Both the position numbers and the translations under genes were made by a program. Positions 24,895-33,213 of a DNA stretch of 55,876 nucleotides are shown piece by piece. Every line of letters begins with the position of its first letter. Position 1 is the stretch's first letter. The notes beneath the pieces are model-generated. The model made no database searches. It had not been told where the DNA came from and was given only the letters and a program-made list of their open reading frames with translations. The stretch spans positions 1 to 55,876 of the forward strand of contig CAZAEQ010000029.1 of NCBI GenBank assembly GCA_964484185.1. Direction: 5' to 3'. The DNA comes from F1-120-MAGs238 sp964484185 (GTDB lineage Bacteria; Planctomycetota; Phycisphaerae; Phycisphaerales; UBA1924).

Positions 24895-27609
24895 TTAACT
24901 ATTAACATGTTCGACCGCCGACGCATGCGTGCGAACCGATCGTGCCAACTTCTGGAGGCGCTTCGCCAGCGCATCAGTAATGCGTTCCGCTGGCGTGTCG
25001 CCTTTCCCCTCTTTCTCAAGCTCTTCAGAAGTAACGGCCCTGCCAAACGTGACACGAATTTCGCGCGGCTTTGGAAAAGATGCGCCTCGCGGCAGCGCCT
25101 CGTACGCCCCTTCGATGTGCGTGGGAATCACCGTCGCCGCATGATTTTCGAGCAGAATCCCGATTCCCGCCTGCAACTTCTGCAGTTTGCCATCCTCCGA
25201 GCGCGATCCCTCGGGAAACCACACAAGAGTGTCGCCCCGATTGAGGACCGCCGCGGCGAGTGCAAAACTCGAAAGCACCGAGCGTTCGGAATCGATCGGA
25301 ACCACGCGCCCCAGTCGACTCGCACTTCGAGTCAAAGGCCCACGAAAAGCCGCGCCCGTCCACCCCGCCCAGCACACATTCCGCAGCCGTGCATAGTCGA
25401 GCACCGCCGCGATCGCAAATGGATCAAGGTAGCTCGCATGATTGGGCGCGATCACGACATTCCCGTGCGAAGGCAGATGTTCCATTCCCTCGCCGCGCAC
25501 CCGGAACACGGCCCGCATCAGGAGGTACATCACAAAATACAGCACTCGCGCCAGCACCACCTGGACCCTGTTCAGTGGTCTCAGCCACTTTTGCTTCTCC
25601 TCATCCAGGAACTTCCGCGGCGATTTGAATACCTCCTCAAGATTTGCGCCATGCCCTTTTTTCGCGCCTGCAACTTCCTGCAGCAGGTCACGCACCGTCT
25701 CGATGCGGCCGATCGCCTCATCGCTCAATTCCACGCCCGCGCGCTGTCCGATTTCAAGCGTGAGATTCAGCCATTCCATGGAATCAACATCCAGGTCCAT
25801 CCGCAGCGAACTGTCGGGGGTGAGCCGCCCACGCGGCGACCGCGCAATAAGCCAGTCCCATGTCGCCGCCGCAGCGGAATCCCTCAGCAATTCCTGATCT
25901 TCTCCAGTCATCTCCGCAATAGGCATCGGCCCGGATTTTTTCGATTCGCTTGTGCCCGCCTTCGCCCGCTCATACCGCAGTGCCAGTTCGTGACGCTGCA
26001 CCTTGCCCATGCGCGTTTTGGGCAACGGCTCGGAGGTGATTGCGAAATCCACCACACGTTCAAATGGACGCAGTCGCCGCCCCTGCTCGTCGAGCGCCTT
26101 CTTGATCGCCGCTCCTTTTTCGGTTGTGCTTTCGTGAGACTTGGCAACGACCAGCGCTACCAGCTTCCCATCTTTCTGCAGGACTCCGATCTCCCGGATT
26201 GCGGGGTGCTTCTGGTAGACCGCTTCAACATCGTCCGGCTGAACGTGTTTGCCGCCCTGGGTCACGATCATGGTCGAGACCCTGCCAGTCAGATGCAGGA
26301 ACCCGCGCCGATCAATCGAGCCCAGGTCGCCAGTTCGGAACCAGCCATCATCGGTAAAAGCCTCAGAGGTCTTCTGGGGAAGGTTGCGATACCCGGCGAA
26401 CACGTTTGGTCCACGCACCACCACTTCGCCTGCACTCTTGTTCTCTTCCGCCGCGGATTTGCTGCTTTTTTCCCCTTCACCCATCTTGCCTGTTTCGATC
26501 CGCATTTCCACGCCGCGGATCGGTTTGCCCGCACTTTTCAGCTGCGACTGACCCGGATAGTTCATGGTCAACAGCGGCGAAGTCTCAGTGAGACCGTACC
26601 CAGTTGCGATGTTCCATCCAAGCGCTTCCACCTTGTAGGCCACACTCGGCGGCAGAGCCGCGCCTCCCGAAGCCGCCAGTCTGATGTGAGGGCCAATCTT
26701 CCTCCCCACCGAACCCAGCAGAAGTGTGCCGATCCGCAACCCGGTTGCCTTTCGCATAAACACACTTACCGCAAACGCCGACTTCAGGAGCGCTCCGGGG
26801 ATTTTCCCTTCTGCCGCGGCATTGCGTTCAACCCCATCCAGAAGTGCGGTGTACAGCCTTGGCACTCCGACAACCACCGTGACCTTGCCATCCCGCATCG
26901 CCCTGGTCATCTGAGGTCCGGTCATTCCGCCAGGTAAGACAATCGGCGCGCCCAGGGCCAGCGGCAAGAGCATTCCCATCACAAATGGATATACGTGGTG
27001 CATTGGGAGCGGCAGGAAGAGCCGGTCCTTGGGAGTTGCCAGGCCAATCTCGATCATGACGTTGAGCTGATGAATCAAGTTTCGATGGGTAAGAGGCACA
27101 CCCTTGGGAAGCCCCGTTGTCCCCGAGGTATAGAAGAGCACAGCTGGGTCATTGGCATCAAGGTGTGGGATTGGTCCGGCGGGAACGTGCGCGGATTTTC
27201 GATCGTCGACCTTTTCGAGCAGGATGATCTTGTGGGGTGCGGAGTAAGCCTTCCTGATGCGATCTGTCTGAGCGGCGACAGTACATATGACGCGTGGCTC
27301 GGCATCGCGCAGCACGTGTTCAAGATTCTTATCCGGGAGCTGAACGTCGATAGGAACAATCGTCGCTCCAACGTGGATCCCGGCAAACGCCGCAACGACC
27401 CAGTCTGTTTGATTGGGCGCGAGCAGCGCGATGCGATCTCCCTTGGTCACGCCAATTCCGATAAACCCGGCCGCCATGTGTTCAATCCGGAGGGCAAGTT
27501 CTTCATAGGAAATTCGTTCAACATCCTCACGCTGAAACGCAATGATCGCTTCGTGCTTTTTTCGAGCTTTCAAGGACTCGATCACATCCTGCAGAGTGGT
27601 CAAAGCCAT
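24895..27609 (-). CDS. Fusion: acyl-CoA/ACP synthetase, acyl carrier domain and PlsC-like acyltransferase
   Basis: This is a 904-residue three-domain protein. An AMP-binding ligase spans about 1-560, with the P-loop YTSGTTGLPKG near 160, GYGLTETSP and TGDLGSIDRRGFLHLTGR. An acyl-carrier-like domain follows at about 590-680, with a candidate phosphopantetheine Ser in DVDSMEWLN. A PlsC-type acyltransferase spans about 700-890, with the HX4D motif NHASYLD and FPEGSRS. It could activate a fatty acid, hold it as a thioester and pass it to a lysophospholipid or other acceptor at the membrane, similar to Aas proteins. The start has AAAGGG nine bases upstream. It stands alone, with no operon partner. 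Confidence 0.88.
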   Translation of the reverse strand: MALTTLQDVIESLKARKKHEAIIAFQREDVERISYEELALRIEHMAAGFIGIGVTKGDRIALLAPNQTDWVVAAFAGIHVGATIVPIDVQLPDKNLEHVLRDAEPRVICTVAAQTDRIRKAYSAPHKIILLEKVDDRKSAHVPAGPIPHLDANDPAVLFYTSGTTGLPKGVPLTHRNLIHQLNVMIEIGLATPKDRLFLPLPMHHVYPFVMGMLLPLALGAPIVLPGGMTGPQMTRAMRDGKVTVVVGVPRLYTALLDGVERNAAAEGKIPGALLKSAFAVSVFMRKATGLRIGTLLLGSVGRKIGPHIRLAASGGAALPPSVAYKVEALGWNIATGYGLTETSPLLTMNYPGQSQLKSAGKPIRGVEMRIETGKMGEGEKSSKSAAEENKSAGEVVVRGPNVFAGYRNLPQKTSEAFTDDGWFRTGDLGSIDRRGFLHLTGRVSTMIVTQGGKHVQPDDVEAVYQKHPAIREIGVLQKDGKLVALVVAKSHESTTEKGAAIKKALDEQGRRLRPFERVVDFAITSEPLPKTRMGKVQRHELALRYERAKAGTSESKKSGPMPIAEMTGEDQELLRDSAAAATWDWLIARSPRGRLTPDSSLRMDLDVDSMEWLNLTLEIGQRAGVELSDEAIGRIETVRDLLQEVAGAKKGHGANLEEVFKSPRKFLDEEKQKWLRPLNRVQVVLARVLYFVMYLLMRAVFRVRGEGMEHLPSHGNVVIAPNHASYLDPFAIAAVLDYARLRNVCWAGWTGAAFRGPLTRSASRLGRVVPIDSERSVLSSFALAAAVLNRGDTLVWFPEGSRSEDGKLQKLQAGIGILLENHAATVIPTHIEGAYEALPRGASFPKPREIRVTFGRAVTSEELEKEGKGDTPAERITDALAKRLQKLARSVRTHASAVEHVNS

Positions 27610-28040
27610 GCAGACAGCCCTTTACCGGGCCGCACCGGAGGCTCAACGGAGCTCGTAAGCCCACTGTGCCACCAGCCACATGCACACCGGCCCAAAGCAG
27701 TCAAACGATATGGGCCATTCCTGCTCGGTAAATGCCGCCACAATCGCAATCGCGGTTCAAGTAGAATTCCCTGGGAAAGCTAATCCTCCCGATGACAATA
27801 ATCCCGCAGCGGTTCTTGCAATCACTTAGAGTTCACCGGTTGAGCGACTCTTCATGGCGTGTGTTGTCGCAGTTTACTCGCTTATCGCACTTTGCCTGCC
27901 AGGAGTCCTGTATCCGTTCTGGAGGGAAGCGCGACTGATCTGCTTGTCTATTTGCTGTATTGCAGCGAAGCCGCAATCATGGTGACACACCGACAGGATT
28001 GCACTTCGTGGAACCCTGTCACTGCCGCGTACCGCGTCAA
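27610..28040. other. Intergenic region upstream of the acyl-CoA ligase gene
   Basis: About 430 bp with no credible coding frame. It should contain the promoter of the minus-strand ligase gene. I see no repeats or RNA genes before the terminator-like hairpin at 28041. Confidence 0.5.
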
Positions 28041-28060
28041 ATCGGGCCAGACGGCCCGAT
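28041..28060 (-). terminator. Terminator-like hairpin past the original tRNA-Pro 3' end
   Basis: The perfect inverted repeat ATCGGGCC-AGAC-GGCCCGAT lies 15 bp beyond the left att copy on the minus strand. It is probably the original terminator of tRNA-Pro, now displaced by the inserted element. Confidence 0.5.
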
Positions 28061-28074
28061 GCTGCTTTGCTGCG

Positions 28075-28146
28075 CAAATCAGGGTGACAGGATTTGAACC
28101 TGCGGCCTCTTGGACCCAAACCAAGCGCTCTACCAAGCTGAGCTAC
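28075..28146 (-). repeat. Left attachment site: 72-bp tRNA-Pro-derived repeat
   Basis: These 72 bp are identical to 36487-36558. They cover tRNA-Pro from the D-arm to past the discriminator base. The 5' acceptor strand is lost (the minus strand reads GGGCAAACCGG before TAGCTCAG), so no acceptor stem can form and this copy is not a working tRNA. Confidence 0.92.
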
Positions 28147-28206
28147 CGGTTTGCCCTAGAAAACAAGGCATTTTCGACCAATGCCATTCCGTCTTCAGTT
28201 GTAAGA

Positions 28207-28272
28207 AAGGGAGTACTACTCCCTTCCAAGGGGGTAGTCTACCAACAAACGGGCATTTGTTCAAGGGAGTAG
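28207..28272. repeat. Cluster of AAGGGRGTAG-type motifs inside the left end
   Basis: Four copies occur in 66 bp: AAGGGAGTAC (28207), CTACTCCCTT inverted (28216-28225), AAGGGGGTAG (28228-28237) and AAGGGAGTAG (28263-28272). The same motif recurs at the right end of the element (36350-36381). Candidate arm-type binding sites for the integrase or an excisionase. The surrounding 28147-28370 has no gene. Confidence 0.6.
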
Positions 28273-28370
28273 TTTCCACTTCGCCATAAAGTGCCGCGCT
28301 GGTGCCATTGCTTAGTTGATCGCGTGCCATTTCTGAAGTCCCTCGTTAACTGCACTCCAGCCAAGACCGA

Positions 28371-28628
28371 TCATCGTTCATCCTTCTTCGACATTAAATC
28401 CTTTAGGCGTTGCTGCGCGTCCCGCTCCTCTTTTAGGCGTTTTTGCAAATCCTGCTCCCCTTTCGCTCTCCCCTTGTCGTGAATCGTCGCACCGATTCCG
28501 CCCACCATTCCAACAATCGCCAGCAATGCCCCCACAAGGGCAATGGGTGGAAAAACGATACCCACGAAAATCAAAATCCATCCGCCCAAGAATGCTTTTG
28601 CCCACGGTCCTGTGCTATCGCTTGCCAT
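28371..28628 (-). CDS. Small membrane protein with charged coiled-coil tail
   Basis: This 85-residue protein has two closely spaced hydrophobic segments (AFLGGWILIFVGIVFPPIALVGALLAIVGMVGG by residue composition, about 10-45). A strongly charged helix of about 35 residues rich in Lys, Arg, Glu and Gln (KGEQDLQKRLKEERDAQQRL) follows. The ATG at 28628 is preferred because AAGGGAC lies about nine bases upstream; an in-frame ATG at 28646 would add six residues and has no ribosome-binding site. It is the element gene closest to the left att. I recognise no family; possibilities include a holin-like or membrane-anchoring role. Confidence 0.55.
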   Translation of the reverse strand: MASDSTGPWAKAFLGGWILIFVGIVFPPIALVGALLAIVGMVGGIGATIHDKGRAKGEQDLQKRLKEERDAQQRLKDLMSKKDER

Positions 28629-28781
28629 CGATTTCTGTCCCTTCATCCGAATGTCTTGAGTTTTACTGAACCGGTGCGAGATTGCCCCTTTGTTTGAAAC
28701 ATGAAAGCACTCTTAGCATACTAGATTTCCATGCGATGCGTGGGGGTACTCGGCGACAGAACCCCCGCGATTCCCGATGCT

Positions 28782-31235
28782 CTAAGGGGTTTCGTCGCCG
28801 TCGCCAGTGTCGCCGCCCTCCGACACCAGCCCGAACCTTTCCGCAGGTCGTCCGCCCTTCGCGTCGTGGTCATCAACTACCCGCCGCAGGATTCCGGTGG
28901 CCACCAAATCAGCGAGTGCCTTTGCCGCTTTGTCGGGATCAATCCGATATTCACGGGGTCCGCGTGTCAGGTCGCGCAGTGTCACCGTGCCGCCCTTGGC
29001 GCGAATCCAATCCACCAGCCGGCGGGATTCGCGGCCTTCGTCAGACTCGCCCAGGATCGCATAGACGCGCTTGGTTTCATTGCCGAACCATCGGACCAGT
29101 GCAACACCCGCCGCGATGCTGGCTTCGTCTACGCTCGCAGGATCGCACAAGGTGGCATCGCCAGCCGCCCACCGTATCAGGTGCAGCACCAGAGCGACCC
29201 GTGGCACATATCCCTCTAACTTTGACCATGCCGCCGCATCGTCGCCCGTCAGTGCATCCGCTTCGGCGTTGTGTTCGTCGTAGAACCGCACCCACTCTGC
29301 CTTCCCGTCCGGTGTCATCGACAGCAGCCGGGGGCGATACTCCGGCTCTGTGATGCTCCCTTCGGGATCAACTTCCATCGACAGGCCAAAGAGTCGATTA
29401 AATACCGCGACCACTGCCGCTTCGCTAGCGGGGTCCACATCGGCTTCAGTCCACCGTTTCCGCTTGCGCGGGGGCATTGCAAATAGCAGCCGCGCCAACA
29501 TTCCGCTCTCGTGGTGTTCCTGCCCCATTGCACGGGCAAGAATTCTGGGTTGTATGCCGCCGACGATGCTTACTGCCGCCGACGGAACGTGAATATTCGG
29601 AGGGTTGCCAGTTTTGCGATCCAATGTCAGGGATGCGCCATCGTGCATCGACAGGTAGTGGGCCGAATCCGCGCCGCCGCGTCCGCCTTTGGAATAACGG
29701 TCGAACGATCCCAGCCAGCCCGCGAGTTCATCGCGTGCCAGCAGTACACCGCGCGGGTTGTCAAACAGAATCGGCACGAGTGCTTCAACGGTGGTATCTG
29801 ACACAATGTAACGCCGCGCCTTCGGAAGTGCGGGTTTCTCCGGTGGTGCAATCCCGTAGCCGTCGTCCGCCTTGCATCTCATCACGTCTCGCTTCCATGC
29901 TGTTAGCGCGACTTCGTACCGCATCAGATCCGCTTCCGATTCCTGACGATCCCGGGTGTTCTGTTTGAAAGCTTCCGCTTGGGCGGCTTGTGTCGCCTTC
30001 ATTGCCAGTTTGAACGCGGGGGATTTCATCGAACCGGATTCGCCGATGATTGCCGCCCACAGAATCGGAGGGGCGTGCCATGTGTTCGATACGTGCAGCC
30101 GCTGGGTGTTACCGATTGCCGCCGCAAGTGCTCCCAGTAGGGGGACCGCAATGAAGGAGGGTTCGCAGCCTATCGCTAGGGCCGCACTTGTCACGAAACC
30201 CCGGATTGGTTCTGGGAGTGTGTGAATTGGGAACGGTACAAACTCCAACACCGCCGGCGTGTTGTTTTCCGCTTCCATCGGTTCGGCCTTTTCCGCAAGG
30301 GCTTCCACTTCCGCGCGTACCGCATCGGCGTCGCCGCCGCGATGATTCAAATAGTCCACAATGTCACCACTTTCGGGCATATCCGCCCACAGTTGAACTA
30401 ACCGCACAATTCGCACCGATTTCGCGCCAGCATCCAGACACTTGCGCGATACATCCGCGCCGTAGTCCTCGCCGGCTTTGTCGTGGTCTATCGACACCAC
30501 TACATCACGCCCGCGCATGTAAGACCAATCCGACCCAGCCGCACGCTGCGAACCGCCGACGCTCGTGGTTACCACCAGCCCCAGACCCGCAGCCGCGTCC
30601 GCTGATTTCTCGCCTTCAACTACCCACACCCATAATCCCGCCGACGCCGCCAGCAGTTCGGGAAGTCGATACAACGGCATCGGCTTGGGGAAACCTTCAA
30701 CCGTCCAGCCGCTCCCGTCTCGCTTGCGCCAGACCGCATGCACCTTTTTCTTGCCATCCGCCATATCGAACCGGGCCACGAGTCCGACAGGTTCACCCGC
30801 CGCGCTGAGATACGTCCACAGCCCCGACGGTTGGCCGTACCAGCCTTTCAACTCTGCCAACCCTTGATTGGCCGTGGGGTATGTGACTATGGGCTTGGCG
30901 ACAGTGGCGACGGCGACAGAACCGCCGCCGCGTGCGGGATTTCGTGGGGTTTTGTCGCCACGTTGCCGGGGATTTCGTGCGATTCCATTTCGCCGACTTG
31001 GGTCGTCAGGAAATAGGTCCGCAAGTTTCAACCCGACCGCGCTGCAGATCGCATCGGTGGTGCAGCCGGTGTGACAGTGCAGCAGCACTCGCCCATCGTT
31101 GCCGGTGTTGATCGACAGACTGGGCTTTCGGTCATCGTGCGCGGGGCATCGACTACACCAGCCGTCGCCGGCTTTGCGGGGTTCGTGGCCGCGTTCACGT
31201 AGGGCCGCTAGAAATCGTTCTACGGGGTCGCTCAT
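28782..31235 (-). CDS. Element-encoded primase/helicase-like protein (CHC2 zinc finger, TOPRIM, DUF3987)
   Basis: This 817-residue replication-type protein has a CHC2-like zinc finger at the start (CSRCPAHDDRKPSLSI, then HCHTGC). A TOPRIM-like region follows near 200-260 (VWVVEGEKSADAAAGLG, VVVSIDHDKAGEDYG), then a DUF3987-type P-loop region (AAIIGESGSMKSPAFK; VLLARDELAGWLGSF; SAAVSIVGGIQP) and a C-terminal winged-helix-like region. Such proteins drive replication of phages, satellites and islands. The start at 31235 overlaps the stop of the upstream gene as ATGA, so translation is coupled; starting here gives the zinc finger its usual place near the N-terminus. Confidence 0.85.
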   Translation of the reverse strand: MSDPVERFLAALRERGHEPRKAGDGWCSRCPAHDDRKPSLSINTGNDGRVLLHCHTGCTTDAICSAVGLKLADLFPDDPSRRNGIARNPRQRGDKTPRNPARGGGSVAVATVAKPIVTYPTANQGLAELKGWYGQPSGLWTYLSAAGEPVGLVARFDMADGKKKVHAVWRKRDGSGWTVEGFPKPMPLYRLPELLAASAGLWVWVVEGEKSADAAAGLGLVVTTSVGGSQRAAGSDWSYMRGRDVVVSIDHDKAGEDYGADVSRKCLDAGAKSVRIVRLVQLWADMPESGDIVDYLNHRGGDADAVRAEVEALAEKAEPMEAENNTPAVLEFVPFPIHTLPEPIRGFVTSAALAIGCEPSFIAVPLLGALAAAIGNTQRLHVSNTWHAPPILWAAIIGESGSMKSPAFKLAMKATQAAQAEAFKQNTRDRQESEADLMRYEVALTAWKRDVMRCKADDGYGIAPPEKPALPKARRYIVSDTTVEALVPILFDNPRGVLLARDELAGWLGSFDRYSKGGRGGADSAHYLSMHDGASLTLDRKTGNPPNIHVPSAAVSIVGGIQPRILARAMGQEHHESGMLARLLFAMPPRKRKRWTEADVDPASEAAVVAVFNRLFGLSMEVDPEGSITEPEYRPRLLSMTPDGKAEWVRFYDEHNAEADALTGDDAAAWSKLEGYVPRVALVLHLIRWAAGDATLCDPASVDEASIAAGVALVRWFGNETKRVYAILGESDEGRESRRLVDWIRAKGGTVTLRDLTRGPREYRIDPDKAAKALADLVATGILRRVVDDHDAKGGRPAERFGLVSEGGDTGDGDETP

Positions 31236-31660
31236 GCTGCACCTGCTTCCGGCTTCGATGCAAACTCGGACAGCACCCAGACCGTTGCAAGGCAATTGCT
31301 TGCGGTCTTGCGTTTCTTGCCGCTTGCGACCACCAGCCCCGCTTTCACCAGTTCCCAGCGACGCGGGATTTGGGTATTCGATGGAAGATCAAGCGCGATC
31401 TGAATTTCTTGATCGGTCGCACCATGATCGCCGCGCTCCCGCAGAACGTTGTACACCTTGATTCGCAGCGTCGCCGCGTGGCCGGCGATCTTGTGTGCCG
31501 CCTTGCGAGATGTATCGGGCGCATCGCGCCGCACTGGTGGCAATATTGGCAAGTGGGCGATAAGATCCCGGTGCAAGTTCTGTTTATTGACGCCGGCCCC
31601 GTTGTCAGACGGGGTCGCGTCGTTTTGGTCAAAGAGATTCGTTTGGTTAAAGAGATTCAC
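31232..31660 (-). CDS. Winged-helix-like small protein, translationally coupled
   Basis: The product is a 142-residue protein from a GTG start at 31660. The start is decided by a strong AAAGGAGG six to seven bases upstream and by a GTGA overlap with the stop of the HTH gene before it; an ATG at 31696 lacks this. The central region (AATLRIKVYNVLRERGDHGATDQEIQIALDLPSNTQIPRRWELVKAGLVV) has the helix pattern of a winged-helix DNA-binding domain. The N-terminus is Asn/Gln/Asp-rich and probably disordered. It overlaps the primase by ATGA, so the three genes form one tight unit. Its likely role is in replication or its control (inference). Confidence 0.7.
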   Translation of the reverse strand: MNLFNQTNLFDQNDATPSDNGAGVNKQNLHRDLIAHLPILPPVRRDAPDTSRKAAHKIAGHAATLRIKVYNVLRERGDHGATDQEIQIALDLPSNTQIPRRWELVKAGLVVASGKKRKTASNCLATVWVLSEFASKPEAGAA

Positions 31661-31890
31661 TTGGAATCCTCCTTTCCCATCTGCCCCGCAATCCAAGAAT
31701 TCAGAGAGTCAATGGGCACAAGGAGTACACCCCCGATCCTGACGGCTTTGAGTGTGCCGCGCGGGTGAATGTGTCCCCACAGAGTCCGCTCGGACATTTC
31801 CACCATTGCGGCGGCAGTCTTGAGTCGGACCGCCACCGGTTGCGGCCTTGCCGCTAATCCCGCGTTCGTACGCAAATACATTGGACTCAT
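31657..31890 (-). CDS. Small HTH protein, excisionase/AlpA-like
   Basis: This 77-residue protein carries a MerR/excisionase-type helix-turn-helix: RLKTAAAMVEMSERTLWGHIHPRGTLKAVRIGGVLLVPIDSLNSWI. The pattern of HTH, RIGG turn and a final strand/helix is typical of Xis and AlpA-like proteins. GAGGG lies upstream of the ATG at 31890. It heads the minus-strand operon with the winged-helix protein and primase, next to a spacer that holds GCGCAA repeats. It may control excision, the operon, or both. Confidence 0.72.
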   Translation of the reverse strand: MSPMYLRTNAGLAARPQPVAVRLKTAAAMVEMSERTLWGHIHPRGTLKAVRIGGVLLVPIDSLNSWIAGQMGKEDSK

Positions 31891-31950
31891 ATATCAGCCC
31901 TCGTGAAGGATGCCAGCGGAGTGCCGGGTGTGCCTTCACTCTGGGGGGCG

Positions 31951-32090
31951 ATTTGCGCAGCGCGCGCAACTTCAAGCGCAACAAGACCGCAGAATCTGGC
32001 CGCAATCCGCCGCGACGGCCTGAAATCAGTGCCAAAAAAATCAGATTTTGATTTGCGCAATTTGCGCAATGACTACTTGGGCGCAAACTA
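31951..32090. repeat. Repeated TTTGCGCAA motifs upstream of the HTH/primase operon
   Basis: TTTGCGCAA occurs in perfect tandem at 32052-32060 and 32061-32069, with an inverted GGGCGCAAA at 32079-32087 and a related TTTGCGCAG at 31952-31960. The 200-bp spacer (31891-32092) lies upstream of the operon start. They may be an operator for the HTH protein or iterons for element replication. Confidence 0.5.
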
Positions 32091-32092
32091 GA

Positions 32093-32692
32093 TCAGCGCG
32101 AAGAATCTTCCTCGGCAATTTTCTGAGGATTGATTATTTTCCACCAATTCCGGAAGCCATTGATTCTGTAAAGGGCCGATGGGTTGCAATCTTTATAACC
32201 TGCTTCTGCCGCAAGTTCCTCAAGAGTCCCCCGGTAGGCTCGGCGTCTAACCATAACTTTGCGCACGTAATTAGCATGGACTAATTTGGTGCTGGCGTCA
32301 GCAGACCGTTTTTTGCGCCTGACGGGTCGAGTGGAACCGCCATTTCTCTCCTCTCGAGCAAGTTCCGCTAGCCCCGACTCTGTGAGCCGGATTTCGCTCG
32401 GGGGGTTTTCCGATCGTACATGCGCAGACAATAAGGGCGTCCATCCGCCGGCCCTCGTCTGGTAAGCGATTGGCGAATGCCAAATGTCCTGTTGTGGGAC
32501 TCTCTTGCTTGGCGCGCCGAAATGCTCTTGTACATTCACCCAGTACACCCACCGCGCTTCAATCATTCCGGCTTGGTCTAGCCCGCGAAGAATGCCGATG
32601 TTCACGCCTTCCGGCAATTCGTCCGCCGACCAAATTTCACGGGTTCCGAGACTCCGCAACGCCGCCAATTCAAACTTGTCCATCCGGTCCAC
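32093..32692 (-). CDS. Hypothetical element protein, possibly DNA-binding
   Basis: This 199-residue protein is of no family I can name. The N-terminal part (about 5-100) has the helix and strand pattern of a winged-helix module (KFELAALRSLGTREIWSADE, LRGLDQAGMIEARWVYWV, EIRLTESGLAELAREE). A very basic linker follows (RPVRRKKRSADAST). The C-terminal segment (RRRAYRGTLEELAAEAGYKDCN) could form a second helix-turn-helix. This suggests a regulator or nucleic-acid-binding protein (inference). It is read toward the HTH/primase operon but is separated from it by 202 bp. Confidence 0.5.
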   Translation of the reverse strand: MDRMDKFELAALRSLGTREIWSADELPEGVNIGILRGLDQAGMIEARWVYWVNVQEHFGAPSKRVPQQDIWHSPIAYQTRAGGWTPLLSAHVRSENPPSEIRLTESGLAELAREERNGGSTRPVRRKKRSADASTKLVHANYVRKVMVRRRAYRGTLEELAAEAGYKDCNPSALYRINGFRNWWKIINPQKIAEEDSSR

Positions 32693-32867
32693 TCGCTATC
32701 CGAGTCGGTCGGGAAGGTCTTGTGCGAGTGAGCCAAGACCCGCCCGATCCGTTCGCAGCCAGCGTTGCAACACCGAACCGCTACCCGTAGCCCAATTATG
32801 TGCCTGCCGGACTCAAAACACTCACAACCAACAAGTTGTTATGATGGATTCAACCCACGGAGGTTCT

Positions 32868-33206
32868 ATGCCAGACTTTGAGATTGATTGTGAGGATAAG
32901 AAAACCAGCCAGTATTACAAGGTTGTGATGAATGCAAGCAACCTACGCAACGCGAAAATCAAGGCTGTCAACGATGGGCATCGAGTCGCGGGATTTGAGA
33001 TTCTTCCGGAAGGCGACGTAACGCCGCCGACGCCAACGGCGCGATCGGATTCCGAGAATCTTCAATTGATTCAGGAAGAATTGCGACACATTCGCAAACA
33101 CACGGGCCTGATGTACTTCCTTGCCGTGGTGTTTATCGTTCTAAATGTGCTTTGGATACTCCTGTACCTTGTTTGGGCACTTGGCGCGTTCAAACGTGGC
33201 GGCTAG
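32868..33206 (+). CDS. Small protein with C-terminal membrane anchor
   Basis: The product is a 112-residue protein. The start is set by GGAGG (32859-32863) just before the ATG at 32868. The N-terminal 55 residues form a small soluble domain (MPDFEIDCEDKKTSQYYKVV, LRNAKIKAVNDGHRVAGFEIL), with a pattern like a short alpha/beta or ubiquitin-like module. A Thr/Pro-rich linker, a short charged helix (LIQEELRHIRKHTG) and one C-terminal membrane helix (MYFLAVVFIVLNVLWILLYLV) follow. It is the only plus-strand gene in the element. I recognise the architecture, a soluble head on a tail anchor, but not a function. Confidence 0.6.
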   Translation: MPDFEIDCEDKKTSQYYKVVMNASNLRNAKIKAVNDGHRVAGFEILPEGDVTPPTPTARSDSENLQLIQEELRHIRKHTGLMYFLAVVFIVLNVLWILLYLVWALGAFKRGG

Positions 33207-33213
33207 GTGTGAG

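Noticed and set aside
24907..26937. Open frame of 676 codons on the plus strand opposite the acyl-CoA ligase gene
   Set aside because: The composition (Arg/His/Pro/Ser-rich) is that of antisense shadow; the minus strand has unmistakable ligase and acyltransferase motifs.
28075..28146. Second working tRNA-Pro gene
   Set aside because: The 5' acceptor strand is replaced by unrelated sequence, so no acceptor stem forms. It is an attachment-site remnant.
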